Below, one piece after another: positions 1 to 8,284 of a DNA stretch of 64,000 bases; the first letter of the stretch is position 1; each line of letters starts with the position of its first letter. The notes below the pieces were generated by a model. It was not told the origin of the DNA. It saw nothing but the letters and a program-made list of their open reading frames with translations, and did not search any database. This stretch comes from Planctomycetota bacterium (GTDB lineage: Bacteria > Planctomycetota > UBA1135 > UBA2386), in contig JADJPQ010000002.1 in the NCBI GenBank assembly GCA_016713175.1, positions 1 to 64,000 of the forward strand, written 5' to 3'. Both the position numbers and the translations under genes were made by a program.

Positions 1-2
1 GC

Positions 3-461
3 CGCGTGCAGGGTGACGACGGCGCCGTGCGCCTCCAAGCCGCCGACCAGCACACCGCCGACCGCTGGGCACGACAACTCGAGTGCCTGCCGTTCGCCCG
101 GGTCGGACGCGCACGGCGCCTGGCCAACAGCACGCTGGAACTGCTGGCGCGCCCGGGCATCGCCTTCGGCCGGCGGCGACTGCTGGCGCGGGCGCCGCAT
201 GCCGGCGAAGAGCGGGTGCAGGTCGCGTTGCCGCACCTGCCGTCGGAGTCGCCGCTGTCATGGTCGGGTCTGCTGGCCCGCGTCTGCCTGCGTGCGGCGG
301 CCATGGCGCCCGCGCCCCTGCCGCTGCCCGGCCCGACCGCCGACACGCCGATCGCCGAGCCGATCGGTGCGCCCTTCACCAGGGACGCGGATGACGACTA
401 CAGTGGTCGTCGCCCACCGCGAACGTCGATACCCGAGCGCAGCAGCACGTCTTCCATGTAG
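3..461 (+). CDS. hypothetical protein, C-terminal part (5' end outside window)
   Basis: This reading frame enters from the left edge and stops with TAG at 459-461. Codon third positions are strongly G/C in this frame and not in the other two, which is why I take it as the coding frame. The roughly 150 visible residues are rich in Arg, Ala and Leu, show no transmembrane segment and match no motif I recognise. The last 64 bases overlap the 3' end of the convergent adenosine deaminase gene. The true start lies upstream of the window; the GTG at 6 is just an internal valine codon as far as can be seen. No function is proposed. Confidence 0.5.
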   Translation, partial: RVQGDDGAVRLQAADQHTADRWARQLECLPFARVGRARRLANSTLELLARPGIAFGRRRLLARAPHAGEERVQVALPHLPSESPLSWSGLLARVCLRAAAMAPAPLPLPGPTADTPIAEPIGAPFTRDADDDYSGRRPPRTSIPERSSTSSM

Positions 462-1660
462 TTGAGCACCGACCGCACGTAGTCGCGCTTGTGCGGATAC
501 GACCCCGGGAAGAACGCGCGCTTGAAGCCGTAGATCAGCACGTCCTTCAGCGCCCGCGGCTCCAGTCCGAACGTCGTCACCGCCTTCTCGACCTCGTCGG
601 TCATCGTCGTGCGCGACACCAGCCGGTTGTCGGTGCACAGGGTCACGCTGCAGCGCGCTTCGCGCATCTTGCGGAACGGGTGGCGGCCGAGGTCGTCGCG
701 CAGTTCCGGGATCGTCTGCTGGTTGGACGTCAGACACACTTCCAGCGTGATCCGGCGATCGGCGACGTAGCGGACCAGCTTGTCGATGTAGGCCTTCTTG
801 TCGGTGATGCTGCGGTCGCGGATGTGCCGCGTCGAGAACAGCCAGGTGCCGTGACCGATCCGATCGGCGTGGCAATCGGTGATCGCCTGGAAGATCGACT
901 CCGGCCCGTAGTCCTCGCCGGCGTGCACGGTCTTGCCGAGGAAGTGTTCGTGCGCCAGCTGGTAGGCGGCCTGATGGTCCTTGGCCGGGAATCCGCGTTC
1001 CTGCCCGGCCAGGTCGAACCCGACCACCGGCAGTCCGTCCTCCTCGGCTGCGCGCACGGCCGCGCGCGCCAGCTCCAGCGAAGCGAGCCCGTAGATCGAC
1101 GTCGCCGGCGCACTCGGCATGGCGTCGAAGTAGGCCTTGTAGTAGTCGCCGAACACCGGCAGGAAGAACCGCAGCGCGCAGACGATCACGCCGCATTCGA
1201 AGCGCGGCACCAGCCCGTCCTTCACCGCCGGATCGGCGTTGATCTCCTTCTTCGCCCGCTCCAACCCGCGGCAGACCGCCTTCAACACCTCGCGCACCGA
1301 GAACGAACCGCGCACGTGCAACTGCGGCGCGAAGCGCACCTCGATGTAGAACACGTTCTCCTTGCGGCAATCCCACGCCAGCTCGTAGGCGACGCGTTCC
1401 AGCGACGCGGCATCCTGCAGGCAGGCGACGGTGAACTCGAAACCCTTCAGGTACTCGGGCAGGTTCTTGTAGGCGCGCTTGAACACCAGTTCGAGCAGGC
1501 CGTCGGGCGTGGCACTCGGCAGCGTGACCTTGCGCTCCTTGGCCAGTTCGATCAGCGTGTCGAGCCGCAGCGAACCGTCGAGGTGCAGGTGCAGGTCGGA
1601 CTTCGGGAGCTGGGCGAGGATCTCGCGCGGCAGGGCTTGCCGCGGCGTGGACTTCGACAT
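398..1660 (-). CDS. add: adenosine deaminase
   Basis: A 420-residue metal-dependent deaminase that converts adenosine (or deoxyadenosine) to inosine in the cytoplasm for purine salvage. Seen: HLHLDGS at residues 24-30 (two zinc histidines), GFDLAGQE around 214-221, HAGED at 246-250 with the catalytic glutamate nearby, RIGHG at 267-271, EVCLTSN at 307-313 and TDN at 343-345. The second aspartate of the usual TDD is Asn here, as in some actinobacterial-type members from memory. The protein is longer than the usual 330-350 residues because of extra sequence around 135-185 and a C-terminal tail. The ATG at 1660 sits directly before the conserved N-terminus; the open frame continues upstream but without family sequence. 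It diverges from the kinase-methyltransferase gene. Confidence 0.93.
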   Translation of the reverse strand: MSKSTPRQALPREILAQLPKSDLHLHLDGSLRLDTLIELAKERKVTLPSATPDGLLELVFKRAYKNLPEYLKGFEFTVACLQDAASLERVAYELAWDCRKENVFYIEVRFAPQLHVRGSFSVREVLKAVCRGLERAKKEINADPAVKDGLVPRFECGVIVCALRFFLPVFGDYYKAYFDAMPSAPATSIYGLASLELARAAVRAAEEDGLPVVGFDLAGQERGFPAKDHQAAYQLAHEHFLGKTVHAGEDYGPESIFQAITDCHADRIGHGTWLFSTRHIRDRSITDKKAYIDKLVRYVADRRITLEVCLTSNQQTIPELRDDLGRHPFRKMREARCSVTLCTDNRLVSRTTMTDEVEKAVTTFGLEPRALKDVLIYGFKRAFFPGSYPHKRDYVRSVLNYMEDVLLRSGIDVRGGRRPL

Positions 1661-1718
1661 GGCGCGATCATCGAGCCGCGCCAGTGGTCGGACAAGTACA
1701 CAGTGCGCGACTGCACCG

Positions 1719-3062
1719 GTGACGACTATCCTGCCGCCGGTGCCGACGACCTGGCAGTTGCTGGAAGCCGACGACGACGAACGCCGCCGTTTCGCCGATC
1801 TGGCCGCCGCCCTGCGCGTTCCCAACGAACCGGCGGCGCCGCCCAACCGCCTGCGGCGCGTGCTGCGGCTGGTGCAGGACGGCCGCACCTGGTTCCTGAA
1901 GATCTTCGAACACACACAGTTCAAGAACCGCCTCCACTTCGCGTTTTCCGCGCCAAGGGCCAGGGACGACGCGGCGCGCGAAGCCGCCGTGACGCAGGCC
2001 CTGCGCGCCGGCGGCATCGAGGCGCCGCGACCGGTCGCGATCGGCCGCGACGGGCCGCGTTCGTACTATCTGTGCGCGCCGTTGCCCGGCGCGCCGCTCG
2101 CCGAACTGCTGGCCCAGGGCCGGGTCGATGACCGGATTGCCCGCGCGGTCGCCGAATTCTGCGGCGATGTGCTGCGGCGCGGGTTCCTGCTGCCGGACCT
2201 GTCGGCCGATCACGTGTTCGTCCGCCGCGAACTGGCGTTCTTCCACCTCGGCGTGCTCGATCTGCACAATGGCACCGTCCAGGAACCCGGCGTGCCGCCG
2301 CTGGCGGTGGCGATCCGCCTGCTGCGACGGTTCCTGCGTTCGATCCGCGCCTTGCCGGTGCCGTACGATCGCGCGCTGCGCTTTGCGGTCCGCGTGCTGC
2401 GCACCGCCGGTCTCGGCGAGCAGACCCGCACCGCCATGCACCGGCTGCCGACGCTGTTCACCGCCACGCGCTATGACCGCGGTGGCAAGAGCGGTGAGTA
2501 TGCCGAACGCAACAGCGCGCGCAGCGAACGCGAACTGGCGCTGCTGCGGAGCGTCTGGCCCGGGCGCGATGGCGAACTGGTGCTCGACTCGCCGTGCGGT
2601 GCCGGCCGGCTGCTGCCGATGCTGCAGGGACACGGGCATCGCGTGCTGCAGGCCGACGCCTCGTTCTCGATGCTGCAGGAGACGCGGCGGCACGGCGTCG
2701 CCGCGGCCCCGGCGCTGCTGGCCGATGCGTTGCGGCTGCCGTTCGCCGATCGCAGCGTCGCCGGCGTCGTGCTGTTCCGCTTCCTGCATCACCTGCCGGA
2801 CGATCTCGCCGAAGAGGCGATCGCCGAGGCCTGCCGCATCGCCGATCGCTTCGTCGTGCTGTCGTTCTTCCATCCGTGTTCGACGCACCACTGGCAGCGG
2901 CGCCTGCGCGACCTGCTGGCCCGTCGCGCCAGCCGGCGCTTTGCGCTGACGCTGGGCACGGTGGCGGCCATCTGCCGCGCGCATGGCTTGGCGTTGCACG
3001 CGCACGCCGCCGAGTTCGCGTTCGTCAAGGACCTGTGGGTCGCCGCGTTCGTGCGCGGCTAA
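1719..3062 (+). CDS. lipopolysaccharide kinase-like / SAM methyltransferase fusion protein
   Basis: A 447-residue two-domain protein. Residues about 40-200 resemble the Kdo/WaaP-InaA kinase family: a FLKIF lysine near 61, DLSADHVFV at 160-168 in the position of the catalytic loop, and VLDLHNG at 179-185 in the place of the metal-binding DFD. Residues about 250-440 form a class I methyltransferase with VLDSPCGAGRLLPML as SAM motif I at 288-302 and a LHHLP segment near 356-360. The substrate is unknown; lipid or cell-surface glycan is an inference from the kinase domain. GTG at 1719 is chosen; GTG at 1740 is also possible and neither has a strong ribosome site. The TAA stop overlaps the convergent permease stop. 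Confidence 0.75.
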   Translation: MTTILPPVPTTWQLLEADDDERRRFADLAAALRVPNEPAAPPNRLRRVLRLVQDGRTWFLKIFEHTQFKNRLHFAFSAPRARDDAAREAAVTQALRAGGIEAPRPVAIGRDGPRSYYLCAPLPGAPLAELLAQGRVDDRIARAVAEFCGDVLRRGFLLPDLSADHVFVRRELAFFHLGVLDLHNGTVQEPGVPPLAVAIRLLRRFLRSIRALPVPYDRALRFAVRVLRTAGLGEQTRTAMHRLPTLFTATRYDRGGKSGEYAERNSARSERELALLRSVWPGRDGELVLDSPCGAGRLLPMLQGHGHRVLQADASFSMLQETRRHGVAAAPALLADALRLPFADRSVAGVVLFRFLHHLPDDLAEEAIAEACRIADRFVVLSFFHPCSTHHWQRRLRDLLARRASRRFALTLGTVAAICRAHGLALHAHAAEFAFVKDLWVAAFVRG

Positions 3063-3973
3063 CCGAACTGTCCGAGCAGCACCACCAGGATGCCGAGCAC
3101 CACCAACGCGATCGCCGGCAACTGCGCGCGCAGTCCACGTTCGCCGATCACCCAACGACTCCACAGTGCCGCCGCGACGATCTCGATCTGCCCGAGCGCC
3201 TTGACGTAGGCGACCAGCGCCAGCGCGTAGGCCTGGAACCAGCACAGGCTGCAGACCGCCGCCGCCAACCCCAGCCGCAGCATGCCGCGCCAGTGCGATC
3301 GCACGAGGGCGAAGTCGGCGCGCCGCCAACGCCACAGCAAGAACGTCAGCACGACCGACTGCAGCCACGCCGCATGCACCAGCGCATGCACCGCCGCCAG
3401 GAACGTCCGATCCGGCAGCGCCGGGTTGTCCTGTTCGAACACCGCACAGCCCTGCTTCAGGAAGAAGCTGGCGAACACGACGCCGACCGCCGAGCCGAGT
3501 GCGCACAGCGAGCCGCGATCGAACCGCCAGAGGTCCCGCCAGCGCGCCTCCGGCCGGCCGGCAACGTTCAGCGCCATGGTGCCGAGCGCGCACAGCAGCA
3601 CACCGAGCCAGCCGCAAAGCGTCGGCAGTTCGGCGAACAGGATCACGCCGACGAACGGCGCCAACGCCACTTCGGTCTTGTGCAGCACGACCGCGCGCGC
3701 GAACGGGATCGCGGCGAACGCGGCGACCAGGCACAGATTGGCGGCGCTCTGGCAGAACGCACAGGCAGCGGTCCAGGCCCAGAACGTCGGTGACAGGATC
3801 GGCCAGCCGTGCGTGCCGGTGACAACCAGCAGCAGCACCCCGGTGAACGGCAGGTTGAAGGTGAAGCGGGCCCAGGTGTTCAGCAGATGGGGCACGTCGC
3901 GGCCGAGCGCCCGCGAGGCGGCGTTGCGCGCGACCTGCAGCAGGCCGGCGAGCAGGGCGAGCGCGATCCACAC
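3059..3973 (-). CDS. DMT-superfamily (EamA-like) permease
   Basis: An inner-membrane protein of about 304 residues with roughly ten hydrophobic segments arranged as two repeats, the pattern of the drug/metabolite transporter superfamily. It probably moves a small metabolite; the substrate cannot be read. I place the start at GTG 3973, right before the first membrane helix (VWIALALLAGLL), because the upstream ATG at 4039 would overlap the start codon of the divergent gene at 4038. If 4039 is right the protein has a 22-residue hydrophilic N-terminus. Its stop overlaps the stop of the convergent gene by three bases, so no terminator separates them. Confidence 0.8.
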   Translation of the reverse strand: MWIALALLAGLLQVARNAASRALGRDVPHLLNTWARFTFNLPFTGVLLLVVTGTHGWPILSPTFWAWTAACAFCQSAANLCLVAAFAAIPFARAVVLHKTEVALAPFVGVILFAELPTLCGWLGVLLCALGTMALNVAGRPEARWRDLWRFDRGSLCALGSAVGVVFASFFLKQGCAVFEQDNPALPDRTFLAAVHALVHAAWLQSVVLTFLLWRWRRADFALVRSHWRGMLRLGLAAAVCSLCWFQAYALALVAYVKALGQIEIVAAALWSRWVIGERGLRAQLPAIALVVLGILVVLLGQFG

Positions 3974-4037
3974 GGCGGCGACGCTATCCGCGCGCACCGG
4001 TGGCGCCAAACAGGGCAGCGTGCGATCGTGCCAGGGC

Positions 4038-4952
4038 ATGCGGCAGCATTCCCTGTTCCCCGACGACTACGAGGTCATCGAGCAGGCACTCGCGGCGCTG
4101 CGGCGCCTGGACGTCGACGAAGCGCTGACCAAGGTCCGCCTCGCGCGCGCGCGCGACACCCGCCTCGCCGACCTCGCGGCCCTGGAGGAAGCGCTGGTGT
4201 GGCTCGCGCGTCAGACGTTGCACGACCAGGCTGGCATCGCCCGCACGCTGCTCGCGGTCGGCGAAGCGTTCGCGGCCCGGGAACTCGGCGAAGTCGCCGC
4301 CGGCGTCGTCGATGACGCGATCGCGCACGTGTTTGCCGCGGATACCGGCGACTCGCCGTTCCTCGATCCGGCCAACCGCGTGCCACGCGCACTGCTGGAT
4401 CTGCTCGGACGCCGGCACTCCAAGGCCCATGGTCGCCTGCGTGAGCTGGTGCTGGCCTGGCCCGATCGCGGCGATCTCTGGTGCTGGTACGGCAACGCCT
4501 GCCTGGGCGCAGAACGTCAGGCCGAGGCACGTGCGGCGTGGGTGCGCGCGCTGCTGTTGGCGCCCGACCGCTTCGATTGGTGGCGCATTGCCGATCGGCA
4601 GTTGCGGACCGTGCGCGACGACTGCCTGGCCGACGCGCCAGCTGGCGATGGCGGCCTGACGCTGGCGGTCGCCTGGCGCCGCGGCCTGCTGCCGATTCCG
4701 GCGCGCAACGACTGGTTGAGCCACGCGCAGATCGCGCGCCTGTCGACGACGACCGCGGTCGACGAACACGCGAGCGTCGCCGCCCGTCACCGTCGCTTCT
4801 GCCTGCTGCTGTACCTCGATCGCTCGCTCGGCGGCGCCACCGACGTCGATCGGCGGCTGGCGATGGCCGACCTGGCACCCGCCGAGTTCCAGCAGTTCAT
4901 GGCGGCGTGCCGGCAGCGCGAACAGGGCCGCGGCGCCGGCGGTGGAGGCTGA
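4038..4952 (+). CDS. TPR-like helical protein of unknown function
   Basis: A predicted cytoplasmic protein of 304 residues, with no signal peptide or membrane helix. It is almost wholly alpha-helical by composition. A segment near residues 130-180 (RGDLWCWYGNACLG, then an ARAAWVRALLLAP helix) looks like a degenerate tetratricopeptide repeat. The C-terminus ends in a Gly/Ala-rich tail. ATG 4038 is the first good start and lies two bases from an alternative start of the divergent permease. I do not recognise a family; a protein-interaction role would be a guess from the helical repeats only. Confidence 0.65.
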   Translation: MRQHSLFPDDYEVIEQALAALRRLDVDEALTKVRLARARDTRLADLAALEEALVWLARQTLHDQAGIARTLLAVGEAFAARELGEVAAGVVDDAIAHVFAADTGDSPFLDPANRVPRALLDLLGRRHSKAHGRLRELVLAWPDRGDLWCWYGNACLGAERQAEARAAWVRALLLAPDRFDWWRIADRQLRTVRDDCLADAPAGDGGLTLAVAWRRGLLPIPARNDWLSHAQIARLSTTTAVDEHASVAARHRRFCLLLYLDRSLGGATDVDRRLAMADLAPAEFQQFMAACRQREQGRGAGGGG

Positions 4953-4983
4953 AGTCCAGCCGATCGGCACAAGAAGCAGCACA

Positions 4984-6156
4984 TCAAGGCAATGGCGCCA
5001 GATCGTCCTGCAGCCTGGCCACCGAGAGCGCGCGAAAACCCTCACCGAGGGAGAACGTCTCCGGCCCAGGGTAGACGACGTCGACGCGCTCCAAGCCAAG
5101 CGACTCCTTCGCCATGCGCATCGAGCGCGTGATCTCGGGCGCATCGGTGAGTTTGCACTCGAACCCCGCTCGCGACGCGCCGCGGACGACCAACAGGTCG
5201 AGTTCGGCGCCAGCGTGACTGGCCCAGAAGAAGCACTCTTCGGCCCGAGCCTGCAACCGACGGATCACCTGCTGGATGGCAAACCCCTCGAACGACGCCC
5301 CGACCTTCGGATGGCCGAGCAGGGTCGCGTGGTCGGGAAGGCCGAGCAGCGCATGCAGGAGCCCGCTGTCGGTCAGGTACACCTTCGGCGATTTGACCTG
5401 GCGCTTGGCGATGTTCTGGAACCACGGGTTCAGGCGGAACACCAGAAAGGTGCCGACCAGCACATCGAGGTAGTGTCGTACGGTCTTCTCGACGACGCCG
5501 AACGCGCGCGCCAGTTCGGCCGAGTTCCAGATCTGACCATGCCAGTGCGCGAGCATCATCCAGAACCGCTGCAACGCTGCCGGTGGAATACGGACGCCCA
5601 AGCCGGGGAGATCCCGCTGCAGCTGGGTGCGGATCAGATCCTGCCGCCAACCGAGGCTCAGGGGTTCGTTGCGCGCCAGATACGCCCGTGGGTAGCCGCC
5701 GCGCACCCAGAGTCGGCGCCAAGGAGCGTCGTCCAGTTCGCCCAGATCGAAGCCACCCAGTTCGTGGTACGCGATGCGCCCGGCCAGACTCTCGGCCGAT
5801 TGCTGCAGCATCGAGGGTGTCGCACTGCCGAGAATCAGGAATCGCGCCGGCCGCCGCGGCCGGTCAGCAAGAACACGCAGTACCGAGAACAACTCAGGGC
5901 GGTGCTGGATCTCGTCGAGCACGATCAGCCCGCGACTGTCCTCGAGCGCCTCGAGCGGCGTCTGCAGCCTTCGCTGATCGCGCGGATGCTCGAGGTCGAA
6001 CGACGACACCGGTCCCGGCGTCGACGCCGCCACCATCCTGGCCAGAGTCGATTTGCCAACCTGACGAGCACCGAGCAGCGCGACGCAGGGCGCATCCCGC
6101 AACAGGCGTTCGACCGTCTTCCGGTGCTGCAGGCGCGGTTGTTCGTCTCGATGCAT
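4984..6156 (-). CDS. AAA ATPase of the DUF4143 family
   Basis: A 390-residue stand-alone ATPase. GARQVGKST at about residues 29-37 is the Walker A, GLIVLDEIQ near 75-83 the Walker B, and ILGSATPS near 108-115 the sensor region, followed by a winged-helix-like segment and a C-terminal DUF4143 region with a PD-(D/E)XK-like core (GAELDLLVV, then FECK). The family is common and patchily distributed in bacteria and archaea; its role is unsettled. The start at ATG 6156 puts a short basic leader before Walker A. It is flanked by unrelated genes and appears monocistronic. A short inverted repeat (GCTTGAA 6158-6164 and TTCAAGC 6188-6194) lies just upstream and may be a regulatory site. Confidence 0.9.
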   Translation of the reverse strand: MHRDEQPRLQHRKTVERLLRDAPCVALLGARQVGKSTLARMVAASTPGPVSSFDLEHPRDQRRLQTPLEALEDSRGLIVLDEIQHRPELFSVLRVLADRPRRPARFLILGSATPSMLQQSAESLAGRIAYHELGGFDLGELDDAPWRRLWVRGGYPRAYLARNEPLSLGWRQDLIRTQLQRDLPGLGVRIPPAALQRFWMMLAHWHGQIWNSAELARAFGVVEKTVRHYLDVLVGTFLVFRLNPWFQNIAKRQVKSPKVYLTDSGLLHALLGLPDHATLLGHPKVGASFEGFAIQQVIRRLQARAEECFFWASHAGAELDLLVVRGASRAGFECKLTDAPEITRSMRMAKESLGLERVDVVYPGPETFSLGEGFRALSVARLQDDLAPLP

Positions 6157-6519
6157 CGCTTGAATATCGGGCTATGTGATCCTGGTTTTCAAGCATGACA
6201 ATCCGGAAAGTCCGGCCAGGACGCCGGGTCGATCCACCGCGTTGCCTTCTGCCAGACCACCATCCGGCAACACGCCACTCCCCCTTGCAGCCGGAGCGGG
6301 CAACCGTTCTGATTCCTGCGCTTGAACGCCGGACCCTTCCGAAAGCACCGCGGCCGATGCCTGGCCCGGTGAGCCGCACGACCCGCCCGGCCGTGCGCCG
6401 TGGCTGTCTGACGCCGACCGCGATCGCGGCCGACATCGCCGGGGTCCGTCCCTCGCCCCCCACTGCGGCGAACCCCGAACTGCTGCGTCCGTATTCCCTG
6501 TTGCCAGGAGACCCATCCG
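6157..6519. other. intergenic region between DUF4143 ATPase and phn operon
   Basis: About 360 bases without a convincing gene; open frames here lack coding-type codon bias. Near the left end is the GCTTGAA/TTCAAGC inverted repeat (6158-6194). At the right end CAGGAGA about 10 bases before ATG 6520 is a good ribosome site for the PhnD-like gene. It should hold both divergent promoters, but I see no clear -35/-10 pair and no riboswitch. Confidence 0.5.
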
Positions 6520-7464
6520 ATGATCCGTTCTCGTCGCACGTTCTTGTACTCCCTGCCCTGCGCCTTCGCGCTCGCCGCCTGCGGCGGCGGTGACAGCAAG
6601 GCCGCGGGCAATCCCGCCAACACGCCGGCCGCCGCGCCGACCGAGATCCGCATCTCGGCGATCCCGGACTTCAACAAAGGCAAGCTCGAGGAGACCGTCG
6701 GCACCGTCGTCGCGTTCCTCGCCAAGGCCACCGGTCTGAAGGTCGTCTACGAACCCTCCAGCGACTACTCGGCCGCGGTCAACGGCCTCGTCGCCAACAA
6801 GCTCGACCTCGTCTGGTACGGTGGCTTGACCACCGTCGACGCGCAGGATGCCGCGGGCAAGGATGCGGAACTGCTGGCGTGCCGCGACATCGACCTGAAG
6901 TTCAAGACCTACTTCATCGCCAACCAGAAGGCGATCGCCGACGGCAAGATCAAGCCGATCACTGACCTCGCCGACCTGAAGGCGATGGCCAAGACCCTGA
7001 AGTTCACGTTCGGCGACAAGAAGTCGACCTCCGGTCACCTCATGCCGCGGCACTTCCTGGTCGCAGCCGGGATCAACCCGGACCAGGACTTCGCCGGCGG
7101 CGCTGCCTATCGCGCTTCCGGTGGGCATGCCTCGACGATGCAAGCCGTCGCCAACGGCGAAGTCGACCTGGGCGCGCTGAACTTCAGCTACTACGACAAG
7201 GCCAAGCCCGAAGAGAAGGCCGCGGCGCCGATCGTGTTCACGACGCCGGAGTATGTCGACTACTGCTGGGTCGGTCACCAGCGGCTCGGTGCGGCGACAC
7301 TCGGCAAGATCAAGGACGCGTTCCTGAAGCTCGATCCCGCCAACGCCGACGACAAGAAGGTGCTCGACGCGTGGGGCGCCGGCAAGTTCGTCGCCGCCGA
7401 CCCGAAGGCCTGGGACAGCATCCGCCAGGTGAAGAACGCGCTGCCCAAGGGCTTCCTGGAGTAG
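6520..7464 (+). CDS. phnD: phosphonate/phosphite-type ABC transporter substrate-binding lipoprotein (PhnD-like)
   Basis: A 314-residue periplasmic solute-binding lipoprotein. The signal peptide ends in LAAC with the lipid-anchored Cys at residue 21, followed by a Gly/Ala/Pro linker. The mature part has the PhnD-family pattern: an ISAIPD start, a segment reading LDLVWYGGL where the ligand pocket forms, and STSGHLMPR in the second lobe. The same fold also binds phosphite, and a related branch is annotated as selenate-binding, so the oxyanion is not certain. A CAGGAGA ribosome site precedes ATG 6520. It is the first gene of a three-gene importer operon with the ATPase 13 bases downstream. Confidence 0.88.
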   Translation: MIRSRRTFLYSLPCAFALAACGGGDSKAAGNPANTPAAAPTEIRISAIPDFNKGKLEETVGTVVAFLAKATGLKVVYEPSSDYSAAVNGLVANKLDLVWYGGLTTVDAQDAAGKDAELLACRDIDLKFKTYFIANQKAIADGKIKPITDLADLKAMAKTLKFTFGDKKSTSGHLMPRHFLVAAGINPDQDFAGGAAYRASGGHASTMQAVANGEVDLGALNFSYYDKAKPEEKAAAPIVFTTPEYVDYCWVGHQRLGAATLGKIKDAFLKLDPANADDKKVLDAWGAGKFVAADPKAWDSIRQVKNALPKGFLE

Positions 7465-7477
7465 CATCCCGCGCCGC

Positions 7478-8284
7478 TTGGCCGACGCCGCCGCCACCCC
7501 CGAGATCGAGTTCGCCCAGGTCACCAAGGTGATCGAGGGCAAGACGATCCTCGCCGACGTGTCGCTGCAGGTCGCGCGCGGTGAACGGGTGGCGCTGATC
7601 GGCCCGAGCGGCGCCGGCAAGACGACGCTGCTGCGGATGGTCGCCGGCGTGCTGTGGCCGAGCGTCGGCCGCGTGCGCGTGCTCGGGACCGAGACCGGCG
7701 CGGTGCACGGTCGATCGCTGTGCCAACTGCGCAAGCAGGTCGGATTCCTCTACCAGAGCGACAACCTGGTGCCCGGTCTGCGGGTCGCGCACAACGTGCT
7801 GATGGGGCGGCTCGGCAAGTGGTCTCTGTGGCGCGCGTTCTGGTCGCTGCTGTTCCCGCGCGAGGTCGAACGCGCGGCCGCGTCGCTGCAGCGGGTCGAA
7901 CTGCAGGACCGGCTGTGGGCACTGCCGGGCGAACTGTCCGGCGGCGAACAGCAGCGCGTCGCGATCGCGCGCCTGCTGCTGCAGGAACCGAAAATCCTGC
8001 TCGCCGATGAGCCGGTCAGTTCGCTCGACATCCGGCTCGGTCGTGAAATCGTCCGCCTGCTGCTCGGGCTCGCCAAGGAACGGCAATCGACGCTGCTGGT
8101 CAGCCTGCACACGCTCGAACTGCTCGGCGAAGGTTTCGATCGCGTCGTCGCGTTGCAGCAGGGCCGCATCGTCTGGCAGGGACCACCGGCGGCGCTGACG
8201 CGCGATCTGCTGCAGCAGGTCTACGGCGCCGAATACCGGACGCTGCAACTCGACGCGCTGCCGTTGGCAGGCCGCACCGCGTGA
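7478..8284 (+). CDS. phnC: phosphonate-type ABC transporter ATP-binding protein (PhnC-like)
   Basis: The 268-residue cytoplasmic ATPase of the importer. Walker A GPSGAGKTT at residues 42-50, Q-loop YQSDNL near 92-97, signature LSGGEQQ at 153-159, Walker B ILLADEP at 173-179 and switch histidine in SLHTLEL near 207. The length is normal for PhnC. The start is TTG 7478, the only candidate near the end of the binding-protein gene. The stop overlaps the GTG start of the permease in a GTGA, indicating translational coupling. It energises uptake of the anion bound by the upstream lipoprotein. Confidence 0.92.
   Translation: MADAAATPEIEFAQVTKVIEGKTILADVSLQVARGERVALIGPSGAGKTTLLRMVAGVLWPSVGRVRVLGTETGAVHGRSLCQLRKQVGFLYQSDNLVPGLRVAHNVLMGRLGKWSLWRAFWSLLFPREVERAAASLQRVELQDRLWALPGELSGGEQQRVAIARLLLQEPKILLADEPVSSLDIRLGREIVRLLLGLAKERQSTLLVSLHTLELLGEGFDRVVALQQGRIVWQGPPAALTRDLLQQVYGAEYRTLQLDALPLAGRTA

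Noticed and set aside
6195..6593. Small gene or riboswitch upstream of phnD
   Set aside because: The frame has no coding bias and I see no conserved riboswitch core; only a ribosome site and a short inverted repeat are supportable.
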